Assembly (NCBI RefSeq): GCF_001026695.1
Contig: NZ_LDNB01000002.1
Coordinates: 669,388 to 733,387 of the forward strand
Source: Neobacillus vireti
GTDB lineage: Bacteria > Bacillota > Bacilli > Bacillales > Cytobacillaceae
Direction of reading: 5' to 3'
DNA length: 64,000 nt
Shown here piece by piece: positions 17,406-26,579 of this stretch (its first letter is position 1; the number at the start of each line of letters is the position of its first letter). Under the pieces are notes generated by a model. It did not search any database. It was not told the origin of the DNA and saw only the letters and a list, made by a program, of their open reading frames with translations. The position numbers were made by a program, and so were the translations under genes.

Positions 17406-17759
17406 TTGAATTTGGAAATGCAGCAATTTAAAGCAGATTTTTTTAAAGCATTAGCTCACCCATTAAGAATCCGAATTTTAGAGCTGTTGGCAGAAGGGGA
17501 TAAGAATGTAAATGAAATTCAAACCCTTGTTGGCAGTGAGGGGTCGGCAGTTTCTCAGCAGCTTACGATTCTAAGAGCGAAGAATATTGTCACAGGAACG
17601 AAAGAAGGAAATAAAGTCATCTACACATTAAAGGACCCGATGATTATTGAATTGTTAGCCGTAGCAAGGCAAATTTTTAACAATCATCTCGTGGATACCA
17701 TCACGATATTGGATAAGTTTAAAGACGATGATGAGTTGACGGCAGCCCCGAAGAATTAA
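17406..17759 (+). CDS. ArsR family transcriptional regulator
   Basis: This 117-residue winged-helix protein has the ArsR-type core FFKALAHPLRIRILELLAEGDKNVNEIQ, then SAVSQQLTILRAKNIVTGTKEGNKVIYTL. No ELCVCDL metal box or obvious Cys ligands are present, so it is probably not a classic metal sensor. TTG 17406 is preceded by AAAGGTG (8 nt spacing). Placement after the SulP gene suggests it controls that transporter. The stop codon is embedded in the terminator stem. Confidence 0.87.
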   Translation: MNLEMQQFKADFFKALAHPLRIRILELLAEGDKNVNEIQTLVGSEGSAVSQQLTILRAKNIVTGTKEGNKVIYTLKDPMIIELLAVARQIFNNHLVDTITILDKFKDDDELTAAPKN

Positions 17760-17774
17760 ATTCTTCGGTTTTTT
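17748..17774 (+). terminator. Terminator overlapping the arsR stop codon
   Basis: CCGAAGAATT pairs with AATTCTTCGG through the stop codon, followed by six T. Confidence 0.85.
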
Positions 17775-17916
17775 CTATTTTTATCGTGAAAAAGTGTTTA
17801 TTGTAATATTTTGGTAATTATCGTTAATTTGTAATATTTTGTCCGGCCATTCTCTAAAAATTAGATTACTATTAAGGTAATAGTACTAGATAGAAATATT
17901 AGGAAGGTGATTGAAT

Positions 17917-19728
17917 ATGTATGATTTGGTCTTGCTTCATCCGCCTACGGTATATGATTTCCGCAAAGAGATGCTGTTTACCGGCCCAATTAGCGATGTC
18001 GTTCCGTCTTCACCTGTATTTGAAATGTACCCAATTGGGTTAACAAGCATTGGAGACTATCTGGAACGCTTTGGGCTAAAAGTGAAGATCATCAATATCG
18101 CTAATCGTATGCTGTTAAATCCCAATTTTGACGTTGAAAAGAAAATCAGAAAAATCAAGACAAAGGCGTTTGGCATTGATCTTCACTGGCTTCCGCATGC
18201 CCATGGCAGCGTGGAATTAGCAAAAATCATCAAGAAGTATCACCCAAATACACCCGTTATGTTTGGCGGACTTTCCAGCACTTATTTTCATAAGGAATTA
18301 ATTGAGTATCCTTGGATCAATTTTGTTGTCCGCGGCGATACAACTGAAAAGCTAATTCTAATGCTCTTGAATAAGCTTGAAAATAAATCTAATGACAGTT
18401 TTTTCGATATACCAAATTTAACTTGGAAACGCGGCGATTCCTGCCATTATAACGCGATGACCTATGTGCCTGACAGTCTGGATGAGTTTAATTTACCGGG
18501 CTACCGTTATATCATTCGCTCTGTCTTTAAGTATTTTAATCTATTAGACCCATTGCCTTACAAGGGGTGGCTCCAATACCCAAATACGGCCATCCTAACT
18601 TCAAAAGGCTGTACGTATAATTGTTTAATTTGCGGCGGCTCTAAAGATGCCTACGAGCTTAACTGTAATCGAAAAAAACTGGTGATGCGCTCGCCGAAGA
18701 AAATGCTGGAGGATATCGCGTTAATTCAACGCTTCACCCGGGCACCGATTTTCCTTTTAAATGATATTAGGCAGGGCGGCAAAGAGTATGTGGATGAATT
18801 CTTAACCGGTTTAGAAAAAATGGACTTGAAGAACGAAATTGTCTTTGAATTGTTTAATTATGCAGATGAAGAATTTTTTAAGCGCTTAAACAAGGCCATG
18901 CCTAAATATAGTATTGAGCTAACGCTTGAATCGGCCGATGAAGATATTCGTAAATATAATGGCAAGCTTCCATGTACAAATGTTAAAGTAATCGAAATGC
19001 TCCAATATGCCTTAAAACATGATTGTGCTAAGATTGATTTATTCTTTATGACGGGGATACCTAACCAAGATTATGATAGTGCAATGCGGAATGTTGATTT
19101 TTGTGAAATTATTCACAAAGAGTGTGGTGAAGATTTGCGTATTTCGTATTTTGTTGCGCCGCTTTCGCCATTTCTCGATCCCGGCAGTCCGGCATTTGAA
19201 CACCCGGAAACATTTGGTTATAAAAAATTCTGCTTTAAGCTTGAAGATTTCCGGGCGGCAATGAAACAGCCATCATGGAAAAATATGCTCAGCTATGAAA
19301 CGAAAAAAATGACCAGAGAGGACATTGTTAGAGCCACCTACGATTCCGCCCTAAAATTAAATGAATTTAAATACAAAAATAACATCGTAACGAAGGATGT
19401 TTATGATGAGGTGGCCGTTAAAATTGAAAAATCAGTCGAATTCCTTAAGCGGCTCGATGAACTGGCACTTCTGCCGCAAGATGAACAAAAGACGGAGATG
19501 GCAAAAATAAAAGATGAAATAGATCAAATCAACCGCCACAGTATTTGTGGGAAGAATGAACTGAAGTGGGAGGTTAAAAAGCTGTTTGCTGATTTTCCAT
19601 CGTTAACCTATATCGGCTTAGAATTACTAGTGAAGGACATTATTAAGGGAATAAAGTGCCGGTTGGGAAAAATTGACCGGAATATCGTGGTAACTTCGAT
19701 TTCCCAAAATGGAAAGGTGAAGGAATAA
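17917..19728 (+). CDS. B12-binding domain/radical SAM protein (Ta0216-like)
   Basis: This is a 603-residue cytoplasmic protein. Residues 1-150 look like a cobalamin-binding Rossmann fold (YDLVLLHPPTVYDF, GLTSIGDYLERFG, VMFGGLSSTYFHKELI). The radical SAM domain follows with the iron-sulfur motif C232-x3-C236-x2-C239 (CTYNCLIC). Family members bind a 4Fe-4S cluster and SAM; some B12-dependent ones methylate unactivated carbons. It resembles the TIGR04190 type by layout; the substrate is unknown. ATG 17917 has AGGAAGG upstream. No biosynthetic partner genes flank it, so it is probably a stand-alone enzyme. Confidence 0.8.
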   Translation: MYDLVLLHPPTVYDFRKEMLFTGPISDVVPSSPVFEMYPIGLTSIGDYLERFGLKVKIINIANRMLLNPNFDVEKKIRKIKTKAFGIDLHWLPHAHGSVELAKIIKKYHPNTPVMFGGLSSTYFHKELIEYPWINFVVRGDTTEKLILMLLNKLENKSNDSFFDIPNLTWKRGDSCHYNAMTYVPDSLDEFNLPGYRYIIRSVFKYFNLLDPLPYKGWLQYPNTAILTSKGCTYNCLICGGSKDAYELNCNRKKLVMRSPKKMLEDIALIQRFTRAPIFLLNDIRQGGKEYVDEFLTGLEKMDLKNEIVFELFNYADEEFFKRLNKAMPKYSIELTLESADEDIRKYNGKLPCTNVKVIEMLQYALKHDCAKIDLFFMTGIPNQDYDSAMRNVDFCEIIHKECGEDLRISYFVAPLSPFLDPGSPAFEHPETFGYKKFCFKLEDFRAAMKQPSWKNMLSYETKKMTREDIVRATYDSALKLNEFKYKNNIVTKDVYDEVAVKIEKSVEFLKRLDELALLPQDEQKTEMAKIKDEIDQINRHSICGKNELKWEVKKLFADFPSLTYIGLELLVKDIIKGIKCRLGKIDRNIVVTSISQNGKVKE

Positions 19729-19901
19729 ATATTAATTAACAGCGATTTATCGGTAAATTTTGAATTAATCGACAATTATTTTTCTGCAAAATTCGACATA
19801 GTATTTGAAAGGCTGCTCTCGCATCGTGATTAGGAGGTAATCCCCTCTCGAAATAGGGTGGAAATGTAGAATTCTGTAGGCTTTTGTCGTGTTTTCCTTC
19901 C

Positions 19902-20089
19902 TTGACAATTTGGCAAAAAATATGATAAATTTTAATCAGCCGTTGCACGAGATTAGATTTATATTTTACTAGCTTGTTCAAAGTTTTAACCGATTTTTGG
20001 ATAAGGAAATGAAGGTAAAGCTATCACGTTGTAATTTGGTGAATTTACACATGGCTTACGTTTATAAGCCAATAGGAGGATTTTTTTAC
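19902..20089 (+). promoter_or_regulatory. cspA-type promoter and long 5' leader
   Basis: TTGACA (19902-19907), 18-nt spacer, TAAATT (19926-19931). The leader of about 150 nt ends with a hairpin (GGCTTA/TAAGCC around CGTTTA, 20053-20070) just before an AGGAGGA ribosome site. Long structured leaders are typical of cold-shock genes. Upstream, 19729-19900 shows no gene. Confidence 0.55.
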
Positions 20090-20290
20090 ATGAAAAACGG
20101 TAAAGTAAAATGGTTTAACTCAGAAAAAGGTTTCGGATTCATCGAAGCTGAAGACGGAAACGATGTATTTGTACATTATTCTGCCATCCAAACAGAAGGT
20201 TTCAAAACTTTAGAAGAAGGTCAAGAAGTATCTTTCGAAGTAGTTGAAGGAGCTCGTGGACCACAAGCTGCTAACGTAACTAAAAAGTAA
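20090..20290 (+). CDS. Cold-shock protein (CspA/CspB family)
   Basis: This 66-residue single OB-fold RNA/ssDNA chaperone carries RNP1 (KGFGFIE, 16-22) and RNP2 (VFVHYSAI, 28-35). The family melts mRNA secondary structure, especially at low temperature. ATG 20090 follows AGGAGGA. The longer in-frame start at 19997 would add residues never found in this family. A hairpin in the leader and a strong terminator frame a monocistronic unit. Confidence 0.95.
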   Translation: MKNGKVKWFNSEKGFGFIEAEDGNDVFVHYSAIQTEGFKTLEEGQEVSFEVVEGARGPQAANVTKK

Positions 20291-20310
20291 TTATAAAAAA
20301 ACTAATGACA

Positions 20311-20342
20311 ACAGCCCGGACCTTTGTGCCGGGCTGTTTTTT
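20311..20342 (+). terminator. Rho-independent terminator of the csp gene
   Basis: ACAGCCCGG pairs with CCGGGCTGT around ACCTTTGTG, followed by six T. Confidence 0.9.
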
Positions 20343-20410
20343 GTTGTATAAAAACAAAATTCCATGGAATTTCCAAATCCTTTCATAATGGTATTTTGTT
20401 ATAATAATAA

Positions 20411-20625
20411 TAAGAAAAGCGCAAGCGCCCTGTTCAGCGGCGTATGGCCTCCTCGAAAAAGCTACCGCTTTTTCTTCGTGCGATGATTATGCTGTCGAAG
20501 CCTTCCTGGTGGAGCGCTCCAACTGAGAAAAAGGGAACACGAAGAGCGGAGCGAATTCGTGCTTGACTTATCGTAGGGCGGAGAGCGAAGGACACTAGCC
20601 GCTAGGGCGCTGGAGCTGGACAATT
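20411..20625. repeat. Bacillus-type dispersed palindromic repeat, long form
   Basis: It starts TAAGAAAAGCGCAAGCGCCC and ends GGGCGCTGGAGCTGGACAAT, the inverse of the ends of 17262-17389. The middle is longer and contains further self-complementary blocks. It fills the csp-sbcD gap; no open reading frame is supported in it. Confidence 0.7.
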
Positions 20626-20673
20626 CTCAAAGTCGAAATTAATAATTTTATAAAAATAACTGGGGTGAAGTAG

Positions 20674-21819
20674 ATGAAATTTATTCATACCGCTGATTGG
20701 CATTTAGGCAAATTAGTCCATGGTGTTTATATGACGGAGAATCAACGGGAAGCACTTGAGCAGTTTGTGGCAATCGTCGCTGAAGAGAAACCGGATGCAG
20801 TCGTCATTGCCGGTGATCTTTATGATCGTTCCGTACCGCCTACGGATGCCGTTGAGTTACTAGATGACATTCTTTTTAAAATCAATGTCGAGCTAAAAAC
20901 ACCAGTTGTCGCAATCGCCGGAAATCATGATAGTGCAGAAAGACTCTCGTTTGGCAGCTCGTGGTATAAACATAGTCAATTCTATTTATCTGGAAAAATA
21001 ACCAACAGCTTTAAGCCGGTACAAATCAATGGCGTGAATTTCTATCTAGTGCCATATGCAGAGCCAGGCGTCGTCCGCCAGCTGCTTGAGGATGAATCGA
21101 TTCACTCCCATCAGGATGCGATGAAGGCAATGATTGGCAAGATGGAAGAAACGATTAATCCGAATGAACCGAACGTTTTAGTTGGACATGCCTTTGTCTT
21201 AGGCGGTCAAACCTCCGATTCTGAACGAGTTTTATCCGTAGGAGGGTCGGGGTGTGTGGGTGCCGAATTGTTTGAACCGTTTTCCTATACCGCACTAGGC
21301 CACCTGCACAGTCCCGATGCTATTCATCATGATAGAGTGAAATATTCTGGTTCTCTCTTAAAATATTCTTTTTCCGAAGCCAAACAAAGAAAGTCGATTT
21401 CGATTATTGAAATGAATGAAAAAGGAGATTTTACCCATCGTTACCGATCGCTCACACCAAAGCATGATATGCGGGAGTTAGAAGGGCATTTGGCAGAATT
21501 ACTTGATCCGCAATTTTATGAAAAAGAACGCCTAGAGGATTATTTAAAAATCACCTTGTTGGATGAAGGCGCATTAATTGATCCGATTAATAAATTGCGG
21601 CAAATATACCCGAATGTCCTCCATCTGGAACGAAAAATCGATCTTACCGATTTGAAAAAGAAACAATCCTTCAATGCCATTCGCAATGAAAAGAAGTCGG
21701 AAATTGAGTTGTTCGAACAATTTTACACAGAAATGACCACATCCGAATTTACGCTGGATAAAAAAGAAGCGATGGCTGCGGTGATTGAAAACGTGCTCAG
21801 AGAGGATGTGGTGAAATGA
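20674..21819 (+). CDS. sbcD: Exonuclease SbcD (Mre11-like nuclease)
   Basis: This 381-residue protein is the nuclease subunit of SbcCD, which cuts hairpins and processes DNA ends. Phosphodiesterase motifs are in order: HTADWHLGK (4-12), VIAGDLYDRS near 47, GNHDS near 88, VGHAF near 170 and LGHLH near 211. The start ATG has GGGGTGA upstream. It overlaps sbcC by 4 nt (ATGA), so the two subunits are translationally coupled as usual. Confidence 0.94.
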   Translation: MKFIHTADWHLGKLVHGVYMTENQREALEQFVAIVAEEKPDAVVIAGDLYDRSVPPTDAVELLDDILFKINVELKTPVVAIAGNHDSAERLSFGSSWYKHSQFYLSGKITNSFKPVQINGVNFYLVPYAEPGVVRQLLEDESIHSHQDAMKAMIGKMEETINPNEPNVLVGHAFVLGGQTSDSERVLSVGGSGCVGAELFEPFSYTALGHLHSPDAIHHDRVKYSGSLLKYSFSEAKQRKSISIIEMNEKGDFTHRYRSLTPKHDMRELEGHLAELLDPQFYEKERLEDYLKITLLDEGALIDPINKLRQIYPNVLHLERKIDLTDLKKKQSFNAIRNEKKSEIELFEQFYTEMTTSEFTLDKKEAMAAVIENVLREDVVK

Positions 21820-24800
21820 AACCGTTAAAACTGACGATGCAGGCATTTGGACCGTATGCAGGCAGTGAATCGATTGATTTCTCAGAGCTCGGCAACCGGA
21901 CGATGTTTGTCATTTCCGGAAAAACCGGTGCCGGGAAAACAACGATATTTGATGCAATTAGTTATGCGATATATGGAAAAGCGAGTGGGGAGGATCGGGG
22001 CGGACCGGACCTCCGCAGCCAATTTGCCGCTGACGGCCTGTTAACAGAAGTATCCCTTGATTTTGCACTTCGTAACAAAGTGTATTCGATTACCAGGTCA
22101 CCCCAGCAGCTGAAGAAGAAAGACAAGGGTGAAGGCTATACCCAGCTTGGAGCAAAGGCCGAATTATATAGCTGGGACGCGAATGGCGAGAAAAAACTGA
22201 TCGCTTCTAAGATCAGTGATGTCGAAGAAAAAATTAAGGAAATCATGTTGATTGATGCCAACCAATTCCGGCAAATATTGATGATTCCACAGGGGGAATT
22301 CCGCAAGCTGTTGACCTCTGACAGCAAGGATAAAGAAGTCATCCTTCAGCGGCTGTTCCATACTCAGCTTTATAAAATGGTCGAAGAAAAGCTAAAGCTA
22401 GAAGCAACTGAACTGAAACGGTCTGTTGAGGACCAGGTGCAGGCACGAAATGAAGCGATTCGCCGTATTCAAGCAGTGACAAACAAAGAACTCCATGATT
22501 ACCTTGAAGCGGGGAGCGTAAATGACACGATCATCATGCCGCTTTTAGTAGCAGAAATTTCAGGTATGGGCGAATTACTCGAACAACTGGACAGCCAATT
22601 AAAAGCCAAAGTTTATGAGCAGGACCGGTTAAAAGAGCAGCTAATTAAAGCAGAAGCGATTTTAAAACAACTGCAAACGAAAGAGGAATTGAAGGAGAAA
22701 AAAGTCCAGCTCGAATCTCAGAAAGATTTATTTGCAGAAAAAGAAAAGCAGGTTCAACGAGCGCAAAAAGCAGCTTTATTAGCGAAGCAGGAGGAGCTTT
22801 GCCATCGCTTAAAGCGCGAATCTGACCAGCTGGAGACAAATGTGAAGTCACTCCATGTAAAAATCGAAAGCTTGAACGGGCTTGCCAAACAGCATGAAGC
22901 GCAGCTGCGGGATGAGCTTGAACGGGAAGGCGAGCGGCAGGCAGCCCTAGCTGAGGCGAATCGGTTGGTCAATATGAAAGACGATGTCTATTCATATGCC
23001 GCATTGGTCAAAGAGACGGCATTAAAGGGCGCATTTTTAAAGACGGCTAAGGAAAAGCTGCAAGCCTTAGAAAGAAGTGTGGAACAAAATGATCAAATGG
23101 TTAAATCGCTTCTTCAGCAAAAGTCCGAGATTGAAAAGGGACAGCTAACCTATTTAGAAAATGAAAGGCAAGTTGAAAAACTTCAAGCGGAGCTAGACCG
23201 CTTGGAAAAATATGAAAAAGTCCACGGACGACTGCAAACGGCCGAGCAAAATCTTAAAGTAATATCAGGCCGCTATGAAAATACGGCTGCGAGATTTATG
23301 GATGCAAAGGCACTTGTTGAGGAGATTGAGCGAAAATGGCTCCATGGTCAGGCATCCTTGTTAGCTTCAAGACTTCATGACGGGGAGGCTTGCCCCGTAT
23401 GCGGTTCCGAGCACCATCCAACGCCTGCTCTCCAGCATGATGGTAGCATGCCGAACGAAGAAGAGTTGAAGGCAGCAAAGGAGCAGCTTAACAAATGGGA
23501 AAAGGAAAAGGCTGCGGATGAGGCGAAGCTTTATCAAGGCCAATCAGCCGTACGAACGCAACAGGAAGCCGTTGCGGAAATGCTAATTGAAATTCGTACT
23601 TATCGCGCTGATTTTACGGAAACGGATTTAACCTATGTGAAATCAGAAGTTGTTACTGCGAAAAATTCTCTTATTCAATTGCAAACGAACCTGGCTAAAC
23701 AGATTAGTCAGCTTGGCCAAGTAAAAATAGACTTAGAGAAACGAGAATCAGAAAAAGCTGCTTTACAAAGTGTGATTCAGCAATTAGCAGCAGAAGTGAC
23801 AGATTTAACGGTGCAATACACCGAAAAGAAAACGAATTTGACGAGGATGATGAACGTCATTCCCGAGAATCTGCGGTCGGAAGCGGAATATGAAAAAGCA
23901 CTAACCACTGCGAAAAAGCGCCATGAACAGCTTGTCAAACAGCTTGAAGCGGCACAGCAGCATTTACAAGCGGTCAAAGAAAAACTTTCAAATGAGACAG
24001 CAAGATTAGTAGACGCCGAAAAGCATCATGCCAGTAAACTTGAGGAGCTTGACACAGAACGTGAAATCTTTAAAAATAAGCTGGCCGAGCAGGGCTTTGA
24101 AACATATGGTCTCTATGCAGCTTCTAAACGGACAGAGGGCGAGATTCGCAGTCTTGAAGCTGATATCCGCAGCTATCGCGAAGAATTACGTTCGGTTTCA
24201 GACCGACTGGAGGAATTAACGGAACTGTTGGCGGATGTGAAAACCCCCGATGTCGAGGGATTAAAGCTCGAGCTAGGAAGTCTGTCTAGCAAAATCGAGG
24301 TTCTAACTCAGCAGCGCACGGATCTATTCGTTAAGAGACGGGACAATGAAGAAATTTATACCCGAGTGGAAAATTTGAATGAGCAGATGAAGGTTCTCGA
24401 AGAGCGGTACAAGTTAATTGGTCATCTGTACGAAATTGCAAAGGGGCAAAATAACTTCCGGATTACCTTTGAACGTTATGTCCTTGCTGCCTTCTTAGAT
24501 GATATATTACGAGAAGCCAATGTCCGCTTACGAAAAATGACCTCAGGGCGTTTTCAATTGCTGCGAAAAACAGACCGTGCCAAAGGAAATGCCCAGAGCG
24601 GATTGGAATTGCTGGTGTTCGACCAATATACTGGTCAGGAACGCCATGTTAAAACGTTATCGGGTGGGGAGAGTTTCAAAGCTTCATTATCTCTTGCTTT
24701 GGGACTAGCAGATGTGGTGCAAAATTATGCCGGCGGCGTATCATTGGAAACGATGTTTATTGATGAGGGATTCGGCACGCTGGATCCTGAATCATTGGAC

Positions 24801-24953
24801 CAGGCAATTGAAGCATTAATGGATATCCAAAGCAGCGGCCGTTTAGTAGGCATCATTTCGCACGTGCCGGAACTAAAAGAACGGATCGATGTGCGTCTCG
24901 AGGTCATTGCCGATCAGACCGGGAGCAGGACTGAATTTATGTTTTCGAATTAG
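21816..24953 (+). CDS. sbcC: Exonuclease SbcC (Rad50-like ATPase)
   Basis: This 1045-residue SMC-like ATPase is the partner of SbcD. Walker A GKTGAGKTTIFDAI is near residue 35. Two long coiled-coil arms (about 180-500 and 560-860) flank a zinc hook CPVC at 526-529. The C-terminal ABC signature LSGGESFKASL and Walker B MFIDEGFGTLD follow near 950-990. The length fits the family. Bacillus SbcCD acts in double-strand break repair and hairpin removal. The gene ends in a terminator. Confidence 0.94.
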   Translation: MKPLKLTMQAFGPYAGSESIDFSELGNRTMFVISGKTGAGKTTIFDAISYAIYGKASGEDRGGPDLRSQFAADGLLTEVSLDFALRNKVYSITRSPQQLKKKDKGEGYTQLGAKAELYSWDANGEKKLIASKISDVEEKIKEIMLIDANQFRQILMIPQGEFRKLLTSDSKDKEVILQRLFHTQLYKMVEEKLKLEATELKRSVEDQVQARNEAIRRIQAVTNKELHDYLEAGSVNDTIIMPLLVAEISGMGELLEQLDSQLKAKVYEQDRLKEQLIKAEAILKQLQTKEELKEKKVQLESQKDLFAEKEKQVQRAQKAALLAKQEELCHRLKRESDQLETNVKSLHVKIESLNGLAKQHEAQLRDELEREGERQAALAEANRLVNMKDDVYSYAALVKETALKGAFLKTAKEKLQALERSVEQNDQMVKSLLQQKSEIEKGQLTYLENERQVEKLQAELDRLEKYEKVHGRLQTAEQNLKVISGRYENTAARFMDAKALVEEIERKWLHGQASLLASRLHDGEACPVCGSEHHPTPALQHDGSMPNEEELKAAKEQLNKWEKEKAADEAKLYQGQSAVRTQQEAVAEMLIEIRTYRADFTETDLTYVKSEVVTAKNSLIQLQTNLAKQISQLGQVKIDLEKRESEKAALQSVIQQLAAEVTDLTVQYTEKKTNLTRMMNVIPENLRSEAEYEKALTTAKKRHEQLVKQLEAAQQHLQAVKEKLSNETARLVDAEKHHASKLEELDTEREIFKNKLAEQGFETYGLYAASKRTEGEIRSLEADIRSYREELRSVSDRLEELTELLADVKTPDVEGLKLELGSLSSKIEVLTQQRTDLFVKRRDNEEIYTRVENLNEQMKVLEERYKLIGHLYEIAKGQNNFRITFERYVLAAFLDDILREANVRLRKMTSGRFQLLRKTDRAKGNAQSGLELLVFDQYTGQERHVKTLSGGESFKASLSLALGLADVVQNYAGGVSLETMFIDEGFGTLDPESLDQAIEALMDIQSSGRLVGIISHVPELKERIDVRLEVIADQTGSRTEFMFSN

Positions 24954-24967
24954 GAATTTGGCAGAGT

Positions 24968-25013
24968 AAGAGTATGACCCCGAGATTATGTCTTTGGGAC
25001 ATACTCTTTAATT
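24968..25013 (+). terminator. Probable terminator of sbcDC
   Basis: AAGAGTATG and CATACTCTT pair, enclosing an inner CCC/GGG pair, followed by a T-rich stretch. Confidence 0.6.
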
Positions 25014-25046
25014 TTGGCTCTTTTCTGATGGATTGTTGCATTTTTA

Positions 25047-25400
25047 TGATTCGCTGATAGTCGGGTTGGGTAGGTAAATATATCATAAAAATTAGTTACT
25101 TTAACTGCAAAAAAGGTTAAAATCCAAGAGATGCACACCTTTACAGCTATACAAACAAAGAAAAAGGACTGCTTTTTTCATTTTATTTGCGAAAAAGTGG
25201 CTATTATTTGCGAATCTACCGCTTTTATTTACGAATCGAAATTTTGCCACTATTTTGTAGGTGTATGAGCCTGAAAAATTTAGGGAAATTTGATGTAGCT
25301 TATTTTATCAGCGAATTTAGTGAACTTATTAGTTAATCTAGCAATATATCAGCGAATCCAGACCATTTATCAGCGAATAATGGATTTTTTCAGCGAATCG
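25047..25400. repeat. Array of degenerate GCGAAT repeats
   Basis: About eight copies of a 13-16 bp unit lie between sbcC and the serine hydrolase. Forms are TTTATCAGCGAAT (25303, 25344, 25364, 25385) and TTATTTGCGAAT/TTTACGAAT (25182, 25204, 25224), plus an inverted copy ATTCGCTGATA near 25049. Spacing is irregular (20-80 nt), so it is not a CRISPR. No gene is supported in 25014-25461. Confidence 0.6.
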
Positions 25401-25461
25401 AAAAATACTACTTATTTGTTCTTAATAATAAAAAAATATTAATCATGTTCACATTAATCCT

Positions 25462-26502
25462 TTAATGTATTTCTAATTCTTCTTTTGATTTCTGCAAACT
25501 TTCTAATAAAGAAAATCCAATATTTTGATCGTCATTTATTCCTAATCTATAATTTGCTAAAACAATAACTGAGACTTTTTTTTCTTTATCAATTCCTAAA
25601 AATGAACTAAAGCAACCTGTTCCTCCGCCATGAAAAAAAACATTATTGTTTTTCTTTAATAGCCACCATCCAAGACCCATATCATACTTCTTTTTTCCAT
25701 TTCCATGTTTTTTATGACAAAGAGACAAATATGGTTTATCTTCGCAAATATTTATTTTTGCATATTTAAGTAAATCATCAGCAGTTGAACTTATTGCACC
25801 AGCAGGGGATATAAGATTGTCTTTATTCCATTTCCAGTTTCCACAATCATTATTTTTTCTGTCATAACCATGTAAATTATTATTTAATGTTCCTAAATAG
25901 GTATCTCTTAATCCCAATTCATTTTGCAGAAAGTCATTCATTGTGTCCCAATATCCACTGCCCGATACAATTCCTAACCCATACCCAATAAGTGACAAAC
26001 CAAAATTTGAATATTTCCATGAATAATCCATATCTTTTAATATATTTTTTTCCATAAGTATTTTCATATTGTTTAAATCCAAAATTAACGGATTATTCTT
26101 ATTCAAATCACCACCGCCTTTTATCAAACCTAAAATTAGGTTGAAATATTCCCGCTTATTTAATGGCAGTCTTGCTGAATATCCAGAAGAGTGAGTAGCA
26201 AGGCGGAGCAATGGAGGATAATACTCGTCTTCCCTAAGTCCTTCAATATATTTTTGTATTGAATCGTTTAAAGACAATTTGTTTTCAAATACATATTTAG
26301 ATAGCATAGATACGGTAAAAGTCTTTGTTATAGAGCCAATTTCATAATGATATTTTTCTGATGAATCAAGTTCGCCGTGTTCATTAAAAATTTTTATTAC
26401 TGAATTATTGCCTGTTAAATAGCCAACAGTTAATTTTAAATGTTTTTTTCCTTTACAAGTCTTTTTAATTAATCTTAATGTTTTATCACTGATTTCAAAC
26501 AT
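25462..26502 (-). CDS. Serine hydrolase of the beta-lactamase/class C family
   Basis: This is a 346-residue protein. The nucleophile motif S57-I-T-K60 (GSITKTF) is the SxxK of class C beta-lactamases and esterase-type PBPs. YSN near 165 is the YxN motif, and HGGGTG near 285 replaces the KTG box. No signal peptide is visible, so it may act in the cytoplasm or be anchored in some other way. The gene is clearly more AT-rich than its neighbours, which suggests acquisition. GAGGGAGAG precedes the ATG. Substrate unknown. Confidence 0.8.
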   Translation of the reverse strand: MFEISDKTLRLIKKTCKGKKHLKLTVGYLTGNNSVIKIFNEHGELDSSEKYHYEIGSITKTFTVSMLSKYVFENKLSLNDSIQKYIEGLREDEYYPPLLRLATHSSGYSARLPLNKREYFNLILGLIKGGGDLNKNNPLILDLNNMKILMEKNILKDMDYSWKYSNFGLSLIGYGLGIVSGSGYWDTMNDFLQNELGLRDTYLGTLNNNLHGYDRKNNDCGNWKWNKDNLISPAGAISSTADDLLKYAKINICEDKPYLSLCHKKHGNGKKKYDMGLGWWLLKKNNNVFFHGGGTGCFSSFLGIDKEKKVSVIVLANYRLGINDDQNIGFSLLESLQKSKEELEIH

Positions 26503-26579
26503 AATTATTACTCTCCCTCTGATTCAATAGAGAACGTCTATTCAAAATTTAAGGACAGCCTATTCGCTTATTGACGTTG

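Noticed and set aside
19736..19981. Minus-strand open frame upstream of the csp gene
   Set aside because: It overlaps the csp promoter and leader, has no ribosome site and no recognisable motif.
25047..25400. CRISPR-like array
   Set aside because: The repeated unit is only about 12-16 bp, degenerate, irregularly spaced and partly inverted. No cas genes are nearby.
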